In this document: positions 1-10,930 of the stretch, in pieces
Layout of the letters: each line of letters opens with the position of its first letter
Numbering within the stretch: the stretch's first letter is position 1
From: Ancylobacter defluvii
GTDB lineage: Bacteria > Pseudomonadota > Alphaproteobacteria > Rhizobiales > Xanthobacteraceae
DNA length: 64,000 bases
Direction of reading: 5' to 3'
Assembly (NCBI RefSeq): GCF_018390605.1
Contig: NZ_JAHBGD010000002.1
Coordinates: forward strand, 1-64,000
Position numbers and translations under genes: made by a program
The notes under the pieces: model-generated
The model's database searches: none
What the model was told of the DNA's origin: nothing
Seen by the model: the letters and a program-made list of their open reading frames with translations, nothing else

Positions 1-50
1 CGTTCATCTCGCTGGCGCCATGATCTGGCTCAAATGAATGTCGATCCGAC

Positions 51-539
51 CTAGGCTTCCGCCAGTTCGGCCAGCATCTCCAGCGCCGTCATCACCGCCC
101 GCGCCCGCACGCCGGAGCGGTCCTCGCCGGCGAACACCTCGCGCCGCACGATCACCCGCCCATCGGCCTGCGCGGCGGCGAAATGCACCAGCCCGACCGG
201 CTTTGAAGCCGAACCGCCGCCCGGCCCGGCAATGCCGGTCACCGACACGCCGAGCGAGGTGCCGGCAACGCGCAGCAGCCCGGTGACCATTTCCCGCGCC
301 GTCTCCTCGCTTACCGCGCCATGGGCATCGAGCGTCGCCTCGGAGACCCCGAGCAGATCCATCTTGGCCTGATTGGCATAGGTGACGAAGGCCCGGTCGA
401 CCACGTCGGAGGAGCCGGCGATCTCGGTCAGCGCGCCGCAGACCAGGCCGCCGGTGCAGGATTCCGCCGTCGCCACGGTGAGGCCGCGCGCCCGGCACAG
501 CGCCAATACGCGGGTGGCGAGTTCGTCGCGCGCGCTCAT
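51..539 (-). CDS. pncC: Nicotinamide-nucleotide amidase (PncC, CinA C-terminal domain family)
   Basis: Encodes 162 residues, the size of a stand-alone CinA C-terminal domain. Members deamidate nicotinamide mononucleotide to nicotinate mononucleotide in pyridine nucleotide salvage. The family signature AESCTGG lies near residue 22, followed by [12 protein letters not shown] in the second half. I chose the ATG at 539 because it forms a 4-bp ATGA overlap with the stop of ispDF, so the two genes are probably translationally coupled in one minus-strand unit. A longer in-frame extension upstream is simply an out-of-frame reading of ispDF. A CinA N-terminal-type protein is encoded separately at 51612-52352, so the two halves of classical CinA are split in this genome. 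Identity is clear from motifs; enzymatic activity is inferred from the family. Confidence 0.9.
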   Translation of the reverse strand: MSARDELATRVLALCRARGLTVATAESCTGGLVCGALTEIAGSSDVVDRAFVTYANQAKMDLLGVSEATLDAHGAVSEETAREMVTGLLRVAGTSLGVSVTGIAGPGGGSASKPVGLVHFAAAQADGRVIVRREVFAGEDRSGVRARAVMTALEMLAELAEA

Positions 540-1738
540 TGTTCGTCCTCGCTCCAGGGCAGCCGCACCGTGGCGGTGGCCAGCGCGGCGATGCCCTCGC
601 GCCGGCCGGTGAAGCCGAGCCGCTCGCTGGTGGTCGCCTTCACGCTCACCCGAGCCAGTGGCAGGCCGGCTATGGCGGCGATGCTCGCGCGCATCGCCTC
701 GCGGTGCGGGCCGATCTTCGGCTCCTCGCAGACGATGGTGGCATCGAGATGCGCCACGCGCCCGCCCTTGGCCGCCACCAGTTCCACCGCATGGCGCAGG
801 AACTGGTCGGAGGCGGCGCCTTTCCACTCAGTCTTGGAAGGCGGGAAATGAAAGCCGATATCCTGCGCGCCGATGGTGCCGAGCAGCGCGTCGGTCAGCG
901 CGTGCAGCACCACATCGGCGTCGGAATGGCCGGCGAGGCCGCGCCCATGCGGAATGGCGATGCCGCCGAGCATCACATGGTCGCCCTCGCCAAAGGCGTG
1001 CACGTCATAGCCGGTGGCGGTGCGCACATCGGCCAGATCCTGAAGCTCGCGTGCGAAAACCCGTTCGGCGCTCACGAAATCCTCCGGCGTCGTCAGTTTG
1101 AGATTGGCGGCATCGCCGGCGAAGCTCGCCACCCGGTGCCCGGCGGCATCGGCCACGGCGGCGTCGTCGGTGAGGTCGTCGCGCCCGGCGAGCGCGCGAT
1201 GCGCCTCGCGAATCAGCGCGTATCGGAAGCTCTGCGGCGTCTGCACGCTGCGCAGCAGGTCGCGGTCGGGACCGGAGATCACGAAGCCTTCCGCCTCGCA
1301 GCGCTTTACCGTGTCGACCAGCCGCAGCACCGGCACCGCCGCCCCATGCTGCGCTGCGGCCGCCAGCGCGTCGGCGACGAGGCGCGCGGTGACGAAGGGG
1401 CGGGCGGCGTCGTGGATCAGGACCAGCTCCGGGGGAGCGTCCGCCAGCGCCTCCAGCCCGGCGCGCACCGAGGCTTGGCGCGTCGCCCCGCCGGCCACCG
1501 GCGCCGCCAGCCGGTCCGCGCCGAAGCTGTCGGCGAGGCCTTGCGTGGCGTCGGCGTAGAGCGCGGCATGGGCAGGATCGATCACCGTCACCACCCGGCG
1601 GATGCCGGGCTGGCCAAGGAAGCGCTCCAGCGTATGGCGCAGCAGCGGGCGTCCCCCCACCGGGCGATACTGCTTCGGCAATCCGTCGCCGGCACGGGTT
1701 CCGCGCCCGGCGGCGACCACGATCACGTCGGCGCGCAT
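536..1738 (-). CDS. ispDF: Bifunctional IspD/IspF isoprenoid biosynthesis enzyme
   Basis: Fuses two non-consecutive steps of the MEP isoprenoid pathway: 4-diphosphocytidyl-2-C-methyl-D-erythritol synthase and 2-C-methyl-D-erythritol 2,4-cyclodiphosphate synthase. The IspD half begins with the nucleotide-binding loop [17 protein letters not shown]. The IspF half starts around residue 235 with TGYDVHAF and carries the metal-binding [11 protein letters not shown] and the C-terminal [13 protein letters not shown]. The fusion is usual in alphaproteobacteria. The ATG at 1738 gives 400 residues. An in-frame GTG at 1762 has a better-spaced purine-rich GGGAG and would add eight residues (a repeated Q/R-ADV stretch), so the start is uncertain. 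It is transcribed divergently from dusB and overlaps pncC by 4 bp. Confidence 0.93.
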   Translation of the reverse strand: MRADVIVVAAGRGTRAGDGLPKQYRPVGGRPLLRHTLERFLGQPGIRRVVTVIDPAHAALYADATQGLADSFGADRLAAPVAGGATRQASVRAGLEALADAPPELVLIHDAARPFVTARLVADALAAAAQHGAAVPVLRLVDTVKRCEAEGFVISGPDRDLLRSVQTPQSFRYALIREAHRALAGRDDLTDDAAVADAAGHRVASFAGDAANLKLTTPEDFVSAERVFARELQDLADVRTATGYDVHAFGEGDHVMLGGIAIPHGRGLAGHSDADVVLHALTDALLGTIGAQDIGFHFPPSKTEWKGAASDQFLRHAVELVAAKGGRVAHLDATIVCEEPKIGPHREAMRASIAAIAGLPLARVSVKATTSERLGFTGRREGIAALATATVRLPWSEDEQ

Positions 1739-1898
1739 GTCGGCCCGCACATCCGCCTGCACTTCCGCTCTCCCGAAACCCGCCGGCACCCGGCGCCGCC
1801 TCTCCCAGGGTACTGCCCCAGGGTCTTGCCCCAGCCCCCCGTTTAGCGCAAAAGCGGCGCGGCGGTGCAAAAGTTTCGAACTATCCCATGCAGGAGAC

Positions 1899-1926
1899 TT
1901 GATGACGGGCGCCGTCTGTCTATTAT
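1899..1926 (+). promoter_or_regulatory. Candidate sigma70-type promoter for the dusB-ntrBC unit
   Basis: TTGATG (1899-1904) and TATTAT (1921-1926) are separated by 16 bp in the divergent ispDF/dusB spacer, about 50 bp upstream of the dusB start. Both boxes are close to the vegetative consensus. This is a visual match only; no transcription start is known here. Confidence 0.45.
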
Positions 1927-1975
1927 GTAGGCACCGCCCGCTGGGCTCATTTCCTGTGCACCGAGTGATCATCGC

Positions 1976-3019
1976 TTGATCGTTGCTGCCTTTCCGAACG
2001 CCACTCTGACCGTCGGGCCACTGACGCTGCCGAATCGCGTCGTGCTGGCGCCGATGGCGGGCATCACCGATGCGCCGTTGCGGCGCATGGCGCATCGCTA
2101 CGGCGCCGGGCTGGTCATATCGGAAATGGTGGCGTCGGAGGCACTGGAATCCGGCCATGCCGAGACCACGCTGCGGGCCGAGGCGGCCGGCGTGCCCGTG
2201 CATGCGGTACAGCTCGCCGGCAACCAGCCGGCGTCCATGGCCCGCGCCGCCATGATGGCGGAGGCATCCGGCGCGGCATTGATCGACATCAATATGGGCT
2301 GCCCCGCCAAGCGCGTCACCACCGGCCTCGCCGGGGCGGCGCTGCTGCGCGACCTCGATCTCGCCACCGCCATCATCGCGGCGGTGGTCGGCGCGGTGAA
2401 GGTGCCGGTGACGCTGAAGACCCGCCTCGGCTGGGACGATAGCGGCCTGATCGCGCCGGAGCTGGCGCGAAGGGCGGCGGATATCGGCGTCCAGCTGGTC
2501 ACCATTCACGGCCGCACCCGCTGCCAGTTCTACACCGGCAGCGCCGATTGGCGCGCGATCGCCAGCATCGCGTCGGCCGTCGATCTTCCGGTGCTCGCCA
2601 ATGGCGATCTGGTGGCGGCGGAGCAGGTGCCGGCCATGCTGGCGGCCTCGGGCGGGGCGGGGGTGATGATCGGGCGCGGCGCCCAGGGGCGTCCGTGGTT
2701 CCCGGGGCAGGTGGCCGCCTATCTCGCCCAATCTCCCGACGCCCGCCACGTGCCGGCCGATCCGAGCCTCGCCGAGCAGTGCGATGTGCTCCTGGAACTC
2801 TATGAGGACTGGCTGTCGCATTACGGCGTCGATCTCGGGCGCCGGCAGGCGCGCAAGCATATCGGTTGGGCACTGGAGGCGGCCGCGGTCGCTGCCGGCC
2901 GGGCACCGGATGCGCTCGCCCATTGGCGCAAGCGCATCCTCACGCAGGATGCGCCGCGTGAGGTCCGCACCGGCATTCGCGCCGCCTTCGACGAATTGTC
3001 ATGGAGTGCCGCAGCATGA
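1976..3019 (+). CDS. dusB: tRNA-dihydrouridine synthase DusB (NifR3 family)
   Basis: FMN-dependent reductase of uridines in the tRNA D-loop. The TIM-barrel protein of 347 residues shows the N-terminal [13 protein letters not shown], the active-site [10 protein letters not shown] with its catalytic cysteine near residue 110, and [12 protein letters not shown]. Its position immediately before ntrBC is the classical nifR3-ntrB-ntrC arrangement of alphaproteobacteria. The only reasonable in-frame start before the first conserved segment is the TTG at 1976; its ribosome-binding site is weak. The stop overlaps the ATG of ntrB (ATGA at 3016-3019), which argues for translational coupling. Family assignment is secure. 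Any regulatory link to nitrogen control is inferred from position only. Confidence 0.92.
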   Translation: MIVAAFPNATLTVGPLTLPNRVVLAPMAGITDAPLRRMAHRYGAGLVISEMVASEALESGHAETTLRAEAAGVPVHAVQLAGNQPASMARAAMMAEASGAALIDINMGCPAKRVTTGLAGAALLRDLDLATAIIAAVVGAVKVPVTLKTRLGWDDSGLIAPELARRAADIGVQLVTIHGRTRCQFYTGSADWRAIASIASAVDLPVLANGDLVAAEQVPAMLAASGGAGVMIGRGAQGRPWFPGQVAAYLAQSPDARHVPADPSLAEQCDVLLELYEDWLSHYGVDLGRRQARKHIGWALEAAAVAAGRAPDALAHWRKRILTQDAPREVRTGIRAAFDELSWSAAA

Positions 3020-4227
3020 AGACGCTCAAGCCCGATGCAGGGGCCAAGTCTGCAGGGGCCACTTCTGCAGGGGCCAAAACCACGGCGGGCAAGCCACCGT
3101 CTGGCCAGTCTTCCCCGGCGCTGGAAGCCGGCAGCCCGGCGATGTCGGATGCGGTGGTCAATGCGTTGCCGCACCCGGTGTTCACCGTCGCCGACGACGA
3201 CCGCCTGGTCGATGCGAATGTGGCGGCCGAGGCGTTCTTCGAGGCCGGGCACGCCGTGCTTGCTCGCCATCGGCTGCAGGAATTCATTCCTTTCGGCAGC
3301 CCGCTGCTGGCGCTGGTCGAGCAGGTGAGGGCGACCAATTCGGCGGTGAACGAGTATCGCGTCGATCTCGGAACCCCGCGCAACGGTGGCGAGCGCATCG
3401 TCGACATCCATGTCGCGCCGCTGACGGAGGCCGCCGGCCATGTGGTGGTGATGCTGCAGGAGCGCACCATTGCCGACAAGATGGACCGCCAGCTCACCCA
3501 TCGCGGCGCCGCCCGCTCGGTCACCGCGCTCGCCTCGATGCTGGCGCACGAAATCAAGAACCCGCTGTCCGGCATTCGCGGCGCGGCCCAGCTGCTGGAG
3601 CTCAACGCCAGCGACGACGACCGCTCGCTGACCCGGTTGATCACCGACGAGGCCGACCGCATCGTCAAGCTGGTCGACCGCATGGAGGTGTTCTCCGACG
3701 AGCGGCCGATCGAGCGCGAGCCGGTGAACATCCATGCGGTGCTGGAGCATGTGCGCACGCTCGCCTCCAACGGCTTCGCCCGCGGCATCCGTTTCGTCGA
3801 GGAGTACGACCCGTCGCTGCCGCCGGTGCTCGCCAATCGCGACCAGCTGATCCAGGTGTTCCTCAATCTGGTGAAGAACGCCGCCGAAGCCATTGGCGAC
3901 AGCCCGGATGGCGAGATCATGCTCACCACCGCCTTCCGCCCCGGCGTACGGCTCACCGTGCCCGGCTCGGCGACGCGGGTCAGCCTGCCGCTGGAATTCT
4001 GCGTCCGCGACAACGGCCCCGGCGTGCCCGAGGACCTGATGCAGCACCTGTTCGACCCGTTCGTGACCACCAAGCCCACCGGCACCGGCCTCGGCCTCGC
4101 TTTGGTCGCCAAGATCGTCGGCGACCATGGCGGCATCATCGAATGCGACAGCCAGCCGCGCCGCACCACCTTCCGAGTCCTCATGCCTATGTATCGCGGT
4201 GCCGCCCGCGGCACTGAGAAGAATTGA
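3016..4227 (+). CDS. ntrB: Nitrogen regulation sensor histidine kinase NtrB (GlnL)
   Basis: Soluble kinase/phosphatase that controls NtrC, under PII in the known systems. The order is an N-terminal low-complexity segment (residues 8-22, from a 15-bp repeat), a PAS-like domain (about 40-150), the HisKA box [11 protein letters not shown] with His178, and an HATPase domain with N-box [10 protein letters not shown]1 DNGPGVPE and G2 GTGLGLALV. There are no membrane segments, as expected for NtrB. I chose the ATG at 3016 because it forms the ATGA overlap with dusB; another ATG at 3001 lies inside dusB and adds only five residues. The ntrC start follows after 7 bp. The protein has 403 residues. Confidence 0.94.
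   Translation: MKTLKPDAGAKSAGATSAGAKTTAGKPPSGQSSPALEAGSPAMSDAVVNALPHPVFTVADDDRLVDANVAAEAFFEAGHAVLARHRLQEFIPFGSPLLALVEQVRATNSAVNEYRVDLGTPRNGGERIVDIHVAPLTEAAGHVVVMLQERTIADKMDRQLTHRGAARSVTALASMLAHEIKNPLSGIRGAAQLLELNASDDDRSLTRLITDEADRIVKLVDRMEVFSDERPIEREPVNIHAVLEHVRTLASNGFARGIRFVEEYDPSLPPVLANRDQLIQVFLNLVKNAAEAIGDSPDGEIMLTTAFRPGVRLTVPGSATRVSLPLEFCVRDNGPGVPEDLMQHLFDPFVTTKPTGTGLGLALVAKIVGDHGGIIECDSQPRRTTFRVLMPMYRGAARGTEKN
3037..3081 (+). repeat. In-frame 15-bp triplication inside ntrB
   Basis: Three near-identical 15-bp units begin at 3037, 3052 and 3067, each opening with GCAGGGGCCA. They encode [15 protein letters not shown] at the start of NtrB, before the PAS domain. Copy number can change without breaking the frame. 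Confidence 0.8.
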
Positions 4228-4234
4228 GAGCGCC

Positions 4235-5677
<1,443 letters not shown>

Positions 5678-5706
5678 TGGCGTGCTGACCTTCAAGTGAT
5701 GTGGAT

Positions 5707-5730
5707 GCCGGCCGATTAAATGCGGCCGGC
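5707..5730 (+). terminator. Stem-loop between ntrC and ntrY
   Basis: GCCGGCCG (5707-5714) and CGGCCGGC (5723-5730) form a perfect 8-bp stem around an 8-base AT-rich loop, 29 bp after the ntrC stop. No T-run follows, so it may be a weak or Rho-assisted terminator or an RNA-processing site separating ntrBC from ntrYX. Confidence 0.45.
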
Positions 5731-5819
5731 TCTGGCGCATGTCACATTTTTGCACCAGTGTCGTTTCATTGCATCAGTCGCGTCGGACCGAATCGAACCG
5801 TCCGTCGCCACGGTGAGGC

Positions 5820-8084
5820 ATGACGGACACAGACAGAGCACGAGACACGGAAAGCCGCGATATCCCCGACCTCGGGGGTATGGGCTTTCGATTCTCGCTC
5901 TGGGGCCTGGCGCCGCTGGCGGTTCTGACCGCACTGGTCACCTCACTGGTCAGCTTCATCATCCTGATCGGCATCACCCCGCTGGTGCCGTCGCAGGAGA
6001 TCGTGGTCGTCGTCCTCTGCATCAACGGCGTGATGTCGCTGATCCTGCTGGGGATCATCGGCCGCGAGGTCTGGCGCATCGTCAAGGCCCGCCGCAGAGG
6101 CCGGGCGGCGGCGCGCCTGCATGTGCGGATCGTCGGCCTGTTCGGCATCGTCGCCGTGGTTCCTGCACTATTAGTAGCGCTTTTGGCGAGCATCACACTA
6201 GATCGTGGGCTGGATCGTTGGTTCTCGGTGCGCACCCGCGCCATCGTCGACAACGCGGTATCGGTGGCGCAAACCTATGTTCGCGAGCATGCCTATTCGA
6301 TCCGTGGCGACGTCATGGGCATGGCGCGCGATCTCCAGCGCATCCGCCCGCTCTGGGACACCGACCGCAGCCGCTTCCGCCAGGCGATGACGGCGCAAGC
6401 GGTGGTGCGCGGCCTACCGGTGGCGATGGTGATCCAGCGTGATCTCGCGGTGGTCGACCGCACCACGATCCGCACCGGCCGCGAGTTCGTCGTGCCGTCC
6501 AATCTCGCGGTGAAGGACGCCACCGATGAGCAGCCGCTGATCTACCTGCCGACCGATGCCGACTTCGTCGGCGCGGTTATCCCTTTGAAAGAATTCGGTG
6601 ATTTGTTCCTTTACGTGGCGCGGCCTATCGATCCGCGCGTAATCAATTATCTCAAGGAGACGCAGGCCGCAGTTGCCGACTACCGCAACCTTGAGCAGCA
6701 ACGCATCGGCGTGCAGGTCGCCTTCGCGCTGCTCTATGCGGTGATCTCGCTTACCGTGCTGCTCTGCGCGGTCTGGCTCGGCATCCATTTCGCCAACCGC
6801 CTCGTCGCCCCGATCCGCCGGCTGATCGGCGCCGCCGACCTCGTGGCGGCCGGCAATCTCTATGTCGAGGTGCCGGTGCGCCGGACCGAAGGCGACCTGT
6901 CGAGCCTCGCCGAAACCTTCAACAAGATGACGCAGGAGCTGCGCACCCAGCAGAACGACCTGGTGCAGGCCCGCGACCAGATCGATACCCGCCGGCGCTT
7001 CACCGAGGCGGTGCTATCGGGAGTGGGTGCCGGCGTCATCGGCGTCGATTCCTCCGGATCCATCACCATCATCAACCGTCCCGCCGAGAAGATGCTGGGC
7101 GTGAGCGAGGATGACGCTCTCGGCAAGCCGCTCGGCGACATCGTGCCGGAGATCGCGCCGATGCTCGTCGAAGCGATGGGCGCCGGCCCGCGCACCGTCC
7201 AGGGCAACACTTCGCTGTCGCGCGACGGCCGTGACCGGGTGATCGCCGTGCGCTTCACCACCGAGCAATCGCGCGAGGCCGATCACGGCTGGGTCGTCAC
7301 CCTCGACGACATCACCGAACTCGTCGTCGCCCAGCGCTCCTCTGCCTGGGCGGACATCGCCCGCCGCATCGCGCATGAAATCAAGAACCCGCTCACCCCG
7401 ATCCAGCTTTCCGCCGAGCGGCTGCGCCGGCGCTACGGCAAGGTGATCGGCGAGGACCGGGAGGTGTTCGACCAGTGCACCGACACAATCATCCGCCAGG
7501 TGGGCGACATCGGCCGTATGGTGGACGAGTTCTCGTCCTTTGCCCGCATGCCCAAGCCGGTCGTCGAGGAGCATGACGTCGCCGAGACGGTGCGGCAGGT
7601 GGTGTTCCTGATGCGGGTTGGCAATCCCGAGATCGACATCCGCTTCGATGCGCCCGAAGGCCCGGTATCGGCGCGCTTCGATCGGCGACTTATCTCGCAG
7701 GCGCTTACAAATATCGTGAAGAACGCGACCGAAGCCCTTGAAGGCATTACGCCGGAAGATCGGGTAGAGCCACCGCGAATCAAGGTCGAACTTGCATCCG
7801 ACGAGCGCAATGTCACCATCGACGTGATAGACAACGGCAAGGGTCTGCCGACCGAGAACCGCGCAAGACTACTCGAACCTTATGTGACGACACGCGAAAA
7901 GGGCACCGGCCTAGGCCTCGCCATCGTCGGCAAGATCATGGAAGAACATGGCGGCGGCATCGAGCTTGCCGACGCCCCCGAAGGCCGCGGCGCCTGGATT
8001 CGCCTGCGCTTCCTGCGCTCGGGCGCCGGCCTTCCCCACCTCGTAACCAGCGATAAGACCGCGCCTGCACCGCAGGCCGGCTGA
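5820..8084 (+). CDS. ntrY: Membrane sensor histidine kinase NtrY
   Basis: Partner kinase of NtrX, linked in other alphaproteobacteria to nitrogen, redox and envelope control. The 754-residue protein has three N-terminal membrane segments (about residues 25-55, 60-80, 105-125), an extracytoplasmic region, a fourth segment near 300-325, then a HAMP domain, a PAS domain (about 390-490), the HisKA box [12 protein letters not shown] with His519, and an HATPase domain with NIVKNATEAL, DNGKGLP and GTGLGLAIV. This is the standard NtrY layout and length. The 13-bp spacing to ntrX indicates co-transcription. The start ATG at 5820 is close to the purine-rich GGTGAGG. Confidence 0.94.
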   Translation: MTDTDRARDTESRDIPDLGGMGFRFSLWGLAPLAVLTALVTSLVSFIILIGITPLVPSQEIVVVVLCINGVMSLILLGIIGREVWRIVKARRRGRAAARLHVRIVGLFGIVAVVPALLVALLASITLDRGLDRWFSVRTRAIVDNAVSVAQTYVREHAYSIRGDVMGMARDLQRIRPLWDTDRSRFRQAMTAQAVVRGLPVAMVIQRDLAVVDRTTIRTGREFVVPSNLAVKDATDEQPLIYLPTDADFVGAVIPLKEFGDLFLYVARPIDPRVINYLKETQAAVADYRNLEQQRIGVQVAFALLYAVISLTVLLCAVWLGIHFANRLVAPIRRLIGAADLVAAGNLYVEVPVRRTEGDLSSLAETFNKMTQELRTQQNDLVQARDQIDTRRRFTEAVLSGVGAGVIGVDSSGSITIINRPAEKMLGVSEDDALGKPLGDIVPEIAPMLVEAMGAGPRTVQGNTSLSRDGRDRVIAVRFTTEQSREADHGWVVTLDDITELVVAQRSSAWADIARRIAHEIKNPLTPIQLSAERLRRRYGKVIGEDREVFDQCTDTIIRQVGDIGRMVDEFSSFARMPKPVVEEHDVAETVRQVVFLMRVGNPEIDIRFDAPEGPVSARFDRRLISQALTNIVKNATEALEGITPEDRVEPPRIKVELASDERNVTIDVIDNGKGLPTENRARLLEPYVTTREKGTGLGLAIVGKIMEEHGGGIELADAPEGRGAWIRLRFLRSGAGLPHLVTSDKTAPAPQAG

Positions 8085-8097
8085 AGGAGACCCGACC

Positions 8098-9465
8098 ATG
8101 GCGACCGACATTCTGATTGTCGACGACGAGGCCGACATCCGCGGGCTGGTTGCCGGCATTCTCGAGGACGAGGGCTACGGCGCACGCACCGCCAAGGACA
8201 GCGACGAGGCGCTTGCCGCTATCGAGGCACGCCGCCCGCACCTCATCTTCCTCGACATCTGGATCGAGCGCTCGAAGCTCGACGGCCTGCAACTGCTCGA
8301 GGTGATCAAGCGCCAGCACCCGGATGTGCCGGTGGTGATGATCTCCGGCCACGGCACCGTCGAAACCGCGGTAGCCGCGATCAAGCAGGGGGCCTACGAC
8401 TTCATCGAGAAGCCGTTCAATTCCGACCGACTGATCCTCGTCGCCAACCGGGCCATGGAAACGCTGCGGCTGAAGCGCGAGGTGCGCGACCTCAAGCAGC
8501 GCGCTCCGGTTGCCCAGCAGTTGATAGGCAAGTCCTCGGTAATGAACCAGTTGCGCCAGACCATCGAGCGGGTGGCGCCGACCAACAGCCGCATCATGAT
8601 CGTCGGCCCCTCCGGCTCCGGCAAGGAGCTGACCGCGCGCATGCTGCACGCCGCCTCGGCCCGCGCCAACGGTCCCTTTGTGGTGATCAACGCCGCCGCC
8701 ATCACGCCCGAGCGCATGGAGGTGGAGCTGTTCGGCGTCGAAGCGATGTCGGGACAGGGACGGCAGGTCGGCGCGCTGGAAGAGGCGCATGGCGGCACGC
8801 TGTTCATCGACGAGATAGCCGACATGCCGCGCGAGACGCAGAACCGCATCCTGCGGGTGCTGGTCGACCAGAACTTCATGCGCGTCGGCGGCACTACGCG
8901 CGTCTCGGTGGATGTGCGGATCATCTCCTCCACCGCTCGTAATCTGGAGAAGGAAATCGCCGAGGGCCGCTTCCGCGAGGATCTTTATCATCGCCTCGGC
9001 GTCGTGCCGATCCGGGTACCGCCGCTGGCCGAACGCCGCGATGATGTGCCGGAGCTGGTGGAATTCTTCCTCGAGCAGATCTCCCAGGGCACCGGACTGC
9101 CGCGCCGGCGCATCGCCGACGACGCACTCGCCGTGCTGCAATCACATGATTGGCCGGGCAATGTGCGCCAGCTGCGCAACAACATCGAGCGGCTGCTGAT
9201 TCTCGCGACCGGCGAGCCCGACGCACCGGTGACGGCGGGCATGTTGCCGCCGGATGTCGGCTCCCTGGTGCCGAACCTGCCCAATGGCAGCGGCGGCGAG
9301 CACCTGATGGGCCTGCCGCTGCGCGACGCCCGCGAGGTGTTCGAGCGCGAATATCTGGTGGCGCAGATCAGCCGTTTCGGCGGCAATATTTCACGGACCG
9401 CCGAGTTCGTCGGCATGGAGCGCTCGGCGCTGCACCGAAAGCTGAAGGCGCTCGGCATCGGCTAA
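8098..9465 (+). CDS. ntrX: Response regulator NtrX
   Basis: Receiver (1-120, phospho-acceptor Asp53 in IFLDIW), AAA+ domain and C-terminal Fis-type helix-turn-helix (TAEFVGMERSALHRKLK) total 455 residues. The AAA+ domain has Walker A GPSGSGKE and Walker B LFIDEIADMP. The place of the sigma54-contact GAFTGA loop is occupied by a non-matching GVEAMSGQGRQVG. That loop is needed to remodel sigma54 holoenzyme in classical enhancer-binding proteins, so this regulator probably acts in another way. Similar loss is a recurring feature of alphaproteobacterial NtrX. It follows ntrY by 13 bp with an AAGGAGA ribosome-binding site. Confidence 0.94.
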   Translation: MATDILIVDDEADIRGLVAGILEDEGYGARTAKDSDEALAAIEARRPHLIFLDIWIERSKLDGLQLLEVIKRQHPDVPVVMISGHGTVETAVAAIKQGAYDFIEKPFNSDRLILVANRAMETLRLKREVRDLKQRAPVAQQLIGKSSVMNQLRQTIERVAPTNSRIMIVGPSGSGKELTARMLHAASARANGPFVVINAAAITPERMEVELFGVEAMSGQGRQVGALEEAHGGTLFIDEIADMPRETQNRILRVLVDQNFMRVGGTTRVSVDVRIISSTARNLEKEIAEGRFREDLYHRLGVVPIRVPPLAERRDDVPELVEFFLEQISQGTGLPRRRIADDALAVLQSHDWPGNVRQLRNNIERLLILATGEPDAPVTAGMLPPDVGSLVPNLPNGSGGEHLMGLPLRDAREVFEREYLVAQISRFGGNISRTAEFVGMERSALHRKLKALGIG

Positions 9466-9540
9466 GCTGTTCCGCGCGAAGCGCCGATGGCGCGGCGGGT
9501 GGAATGATATAGTGTCCGGCGTGAGAGTTTGGGGGGAGCG

Positions 9541-10917
9541 ATGAAGGTCGTCATCTGCGGTGCGGGCCAGGTAGGTTTCGGCATCGCCGAACGTTTGGCG
9601 GCCGAGCAGAACGACGTGTCGATCATCGACACGTCGCCACGCCTTATCCAGGCGGTGACCGATACGCTGGATGTGCGCGGCTTCGTCGGCCACGGCTCGC
9701 ATCCCGACGTGCTGGAGCGTGCCGGTCTGGAAGCCGCCGACATGCTCATCGCGGTGACGCTGCACGACGAGGTCAACATGGTCGCCTGCCAGGTCGGCCA
9801 TGCATTGTTCGACGTGCCGACCAAAATCGCCCGCGTGCGCGCCCAGAGCTACCTCCACGGCCACTGGCGCGACCTGTTTTCGCGCGACCACCTGCCGATC
9901 GACGTCGTCATCTCGCCGGAGATTGAGGTCGGGGAGATGGTGCTGCGCCGCCTGTCGCTGCCCGGCGCGGTCGACACGGTGAGCTTTGCCGAAGGTGCCG
10001 CCGTGGTGGTGGGCGTGCGCTGTGCCGACGATTGCCCGGTGCTCGACACGCCGTTGCGCCAGCTCACCGACCTGTTTCCGGATCTGCGCGCTGTGGTGGT
10101 GGCCGTTAACCGGAAGGGGAGGGTGTTCGTGCCTCGCAGCGCCGATGCGCTGATTGCCGGCGACCTGGTCTATTTTGTCGCCGGCACCGACCAGGTGACC
10201 CGTACCCTGTCGATCTTTGGCCATGACGAACCACCCGCGCAGCGGGTCGTCATCGGCGGCGGCGGCAATATCGGCCTCTACGTGGCGCGGGAACTGGAGC
10301 GGCGGAATCCCCGCGCCCGGGTGAAGCTCATTGAGGAGAATGCCGAGCGCGCCGAGGCTATTGCACAGGAGCTGTCCAAGACGGTGGTGCTGCGCGGCAG
10401 CGCGCTCGACCGCTTGATCCTCGAGGAGGCCGCAGTCGGCGATGCCGACATGATGATCGCCGTCACCAATGACGACCGCGTCAACATCCTGTCCTGCCTG
10501 CTTTCGCGCGAGCTCGGGGCTCATGGCATGCTCTCGCTGTTGAACGATCCGAACTACCCGGCCTTCGCCCGCGGGCTCGGTATCGACGCTTACGTCAATC
10601 CGCGGCAGATCACCGTCTCCAAGATCCTGCAATATGTCCGCAAGGGACGTATACGCGGCGTGCATTCGCTACTGAACGGCGCCGGGGAGGTGATCGAGGC
10701 GGAAGCGCTGGAAACCTCGCCTTTGGTCGGCAAGCCACTGCGCAAACTGGATCTGTTCGATGGCATGCGCATCGGCGCCATCATGCGCGGTGGGCAGCTG
10801 ATATTGCCGCGTGGCGATGTCGTCATCCACGCGCGCGATCGGGTGATTCTGTTTGCGCTCGCCGACCGGGTAAAGCGGGTGGAGCAGATGTTCCGGGTCA
10901 GCCTGGAATTCTTTTGA
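9541..10917 (+). CDS. trkA: Trk system potassium uptake regulatory protein TrkA
   Basis: Cytoplasmic NAD(H)-binding regulator of the Trk potassium channel. It has two tandem RCK units. The first opens with the Rossmann loop VVICGAGQVGFGIAE at residue 3. The second opens with VVIGGGGNIGLYVARE near residue 238. Each is followed by a TrkA-C domain. The length of 458 residues matches the family. I chose the ATG at 9541 because GGGGGGAG lies just upstream; a start 12 bp earlier would sit on that ribosome-binding site. Association of trkA with ntrYX is common in rhizobia. Here the channel subunit trkH follows after 13 bp, so both components of the transporter are probably co-expressed. Confidence 0.94.
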   Translation: MKVVICGAGQVGFGIAERLAAEQNDVSIIDTSPRLIQAVTDTLDVRGFVGHGSHPDVLERAGLEAADMLIAVTLHDEVNMVACQVGHALFDVPTKIARVRAQSYLHGHWRDLFSRDHLPIDVVISPEIEVGEMVLRRLSLPGAVDTVSFAEGAAVVVGVRCADDCPVLDTPLRQLTDLFPDLRAVVVAVNRKGRVFVPRSADALIAGDLVYFVAGTDQVTRTLSIFGHDEPPAQRVVIGGGGNIGLYVARELERRNPRARVKLIEENAERAEAIAQELSKTVVLRGSALDRLILEEAAVGDADMMIAVTNDDRVNILSCLLSRELGAHGMLSLLNDPNYPAFARGLGIDAYVNPRQITVSKILQYVRKGRIRGVHSLLNGAGEVIEAEALETSPLVGKPLRKLDLFDGMRIGAIMRGGQLILPRGDVVIHARDRVILFALADRVKRVEQMFRVSLEFF

Positions 10918-10930
10918 GAGGCGCAGACAG

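Noticed and set aside
536-2923. A 795-codon minus-strand protein extending ispDF across dusB
   Set aside because: Only the IspDF part has domain motifs. The rest is the antisense of dusB, and a start at 1738 or 1762 explains the gene.
8098-9465. ntrX considered a decayed gene because of the missing GAFTGA
   Set aside because: The frame is intact with all other motifs, and the loss is a recurring feature of NtrX proteins.
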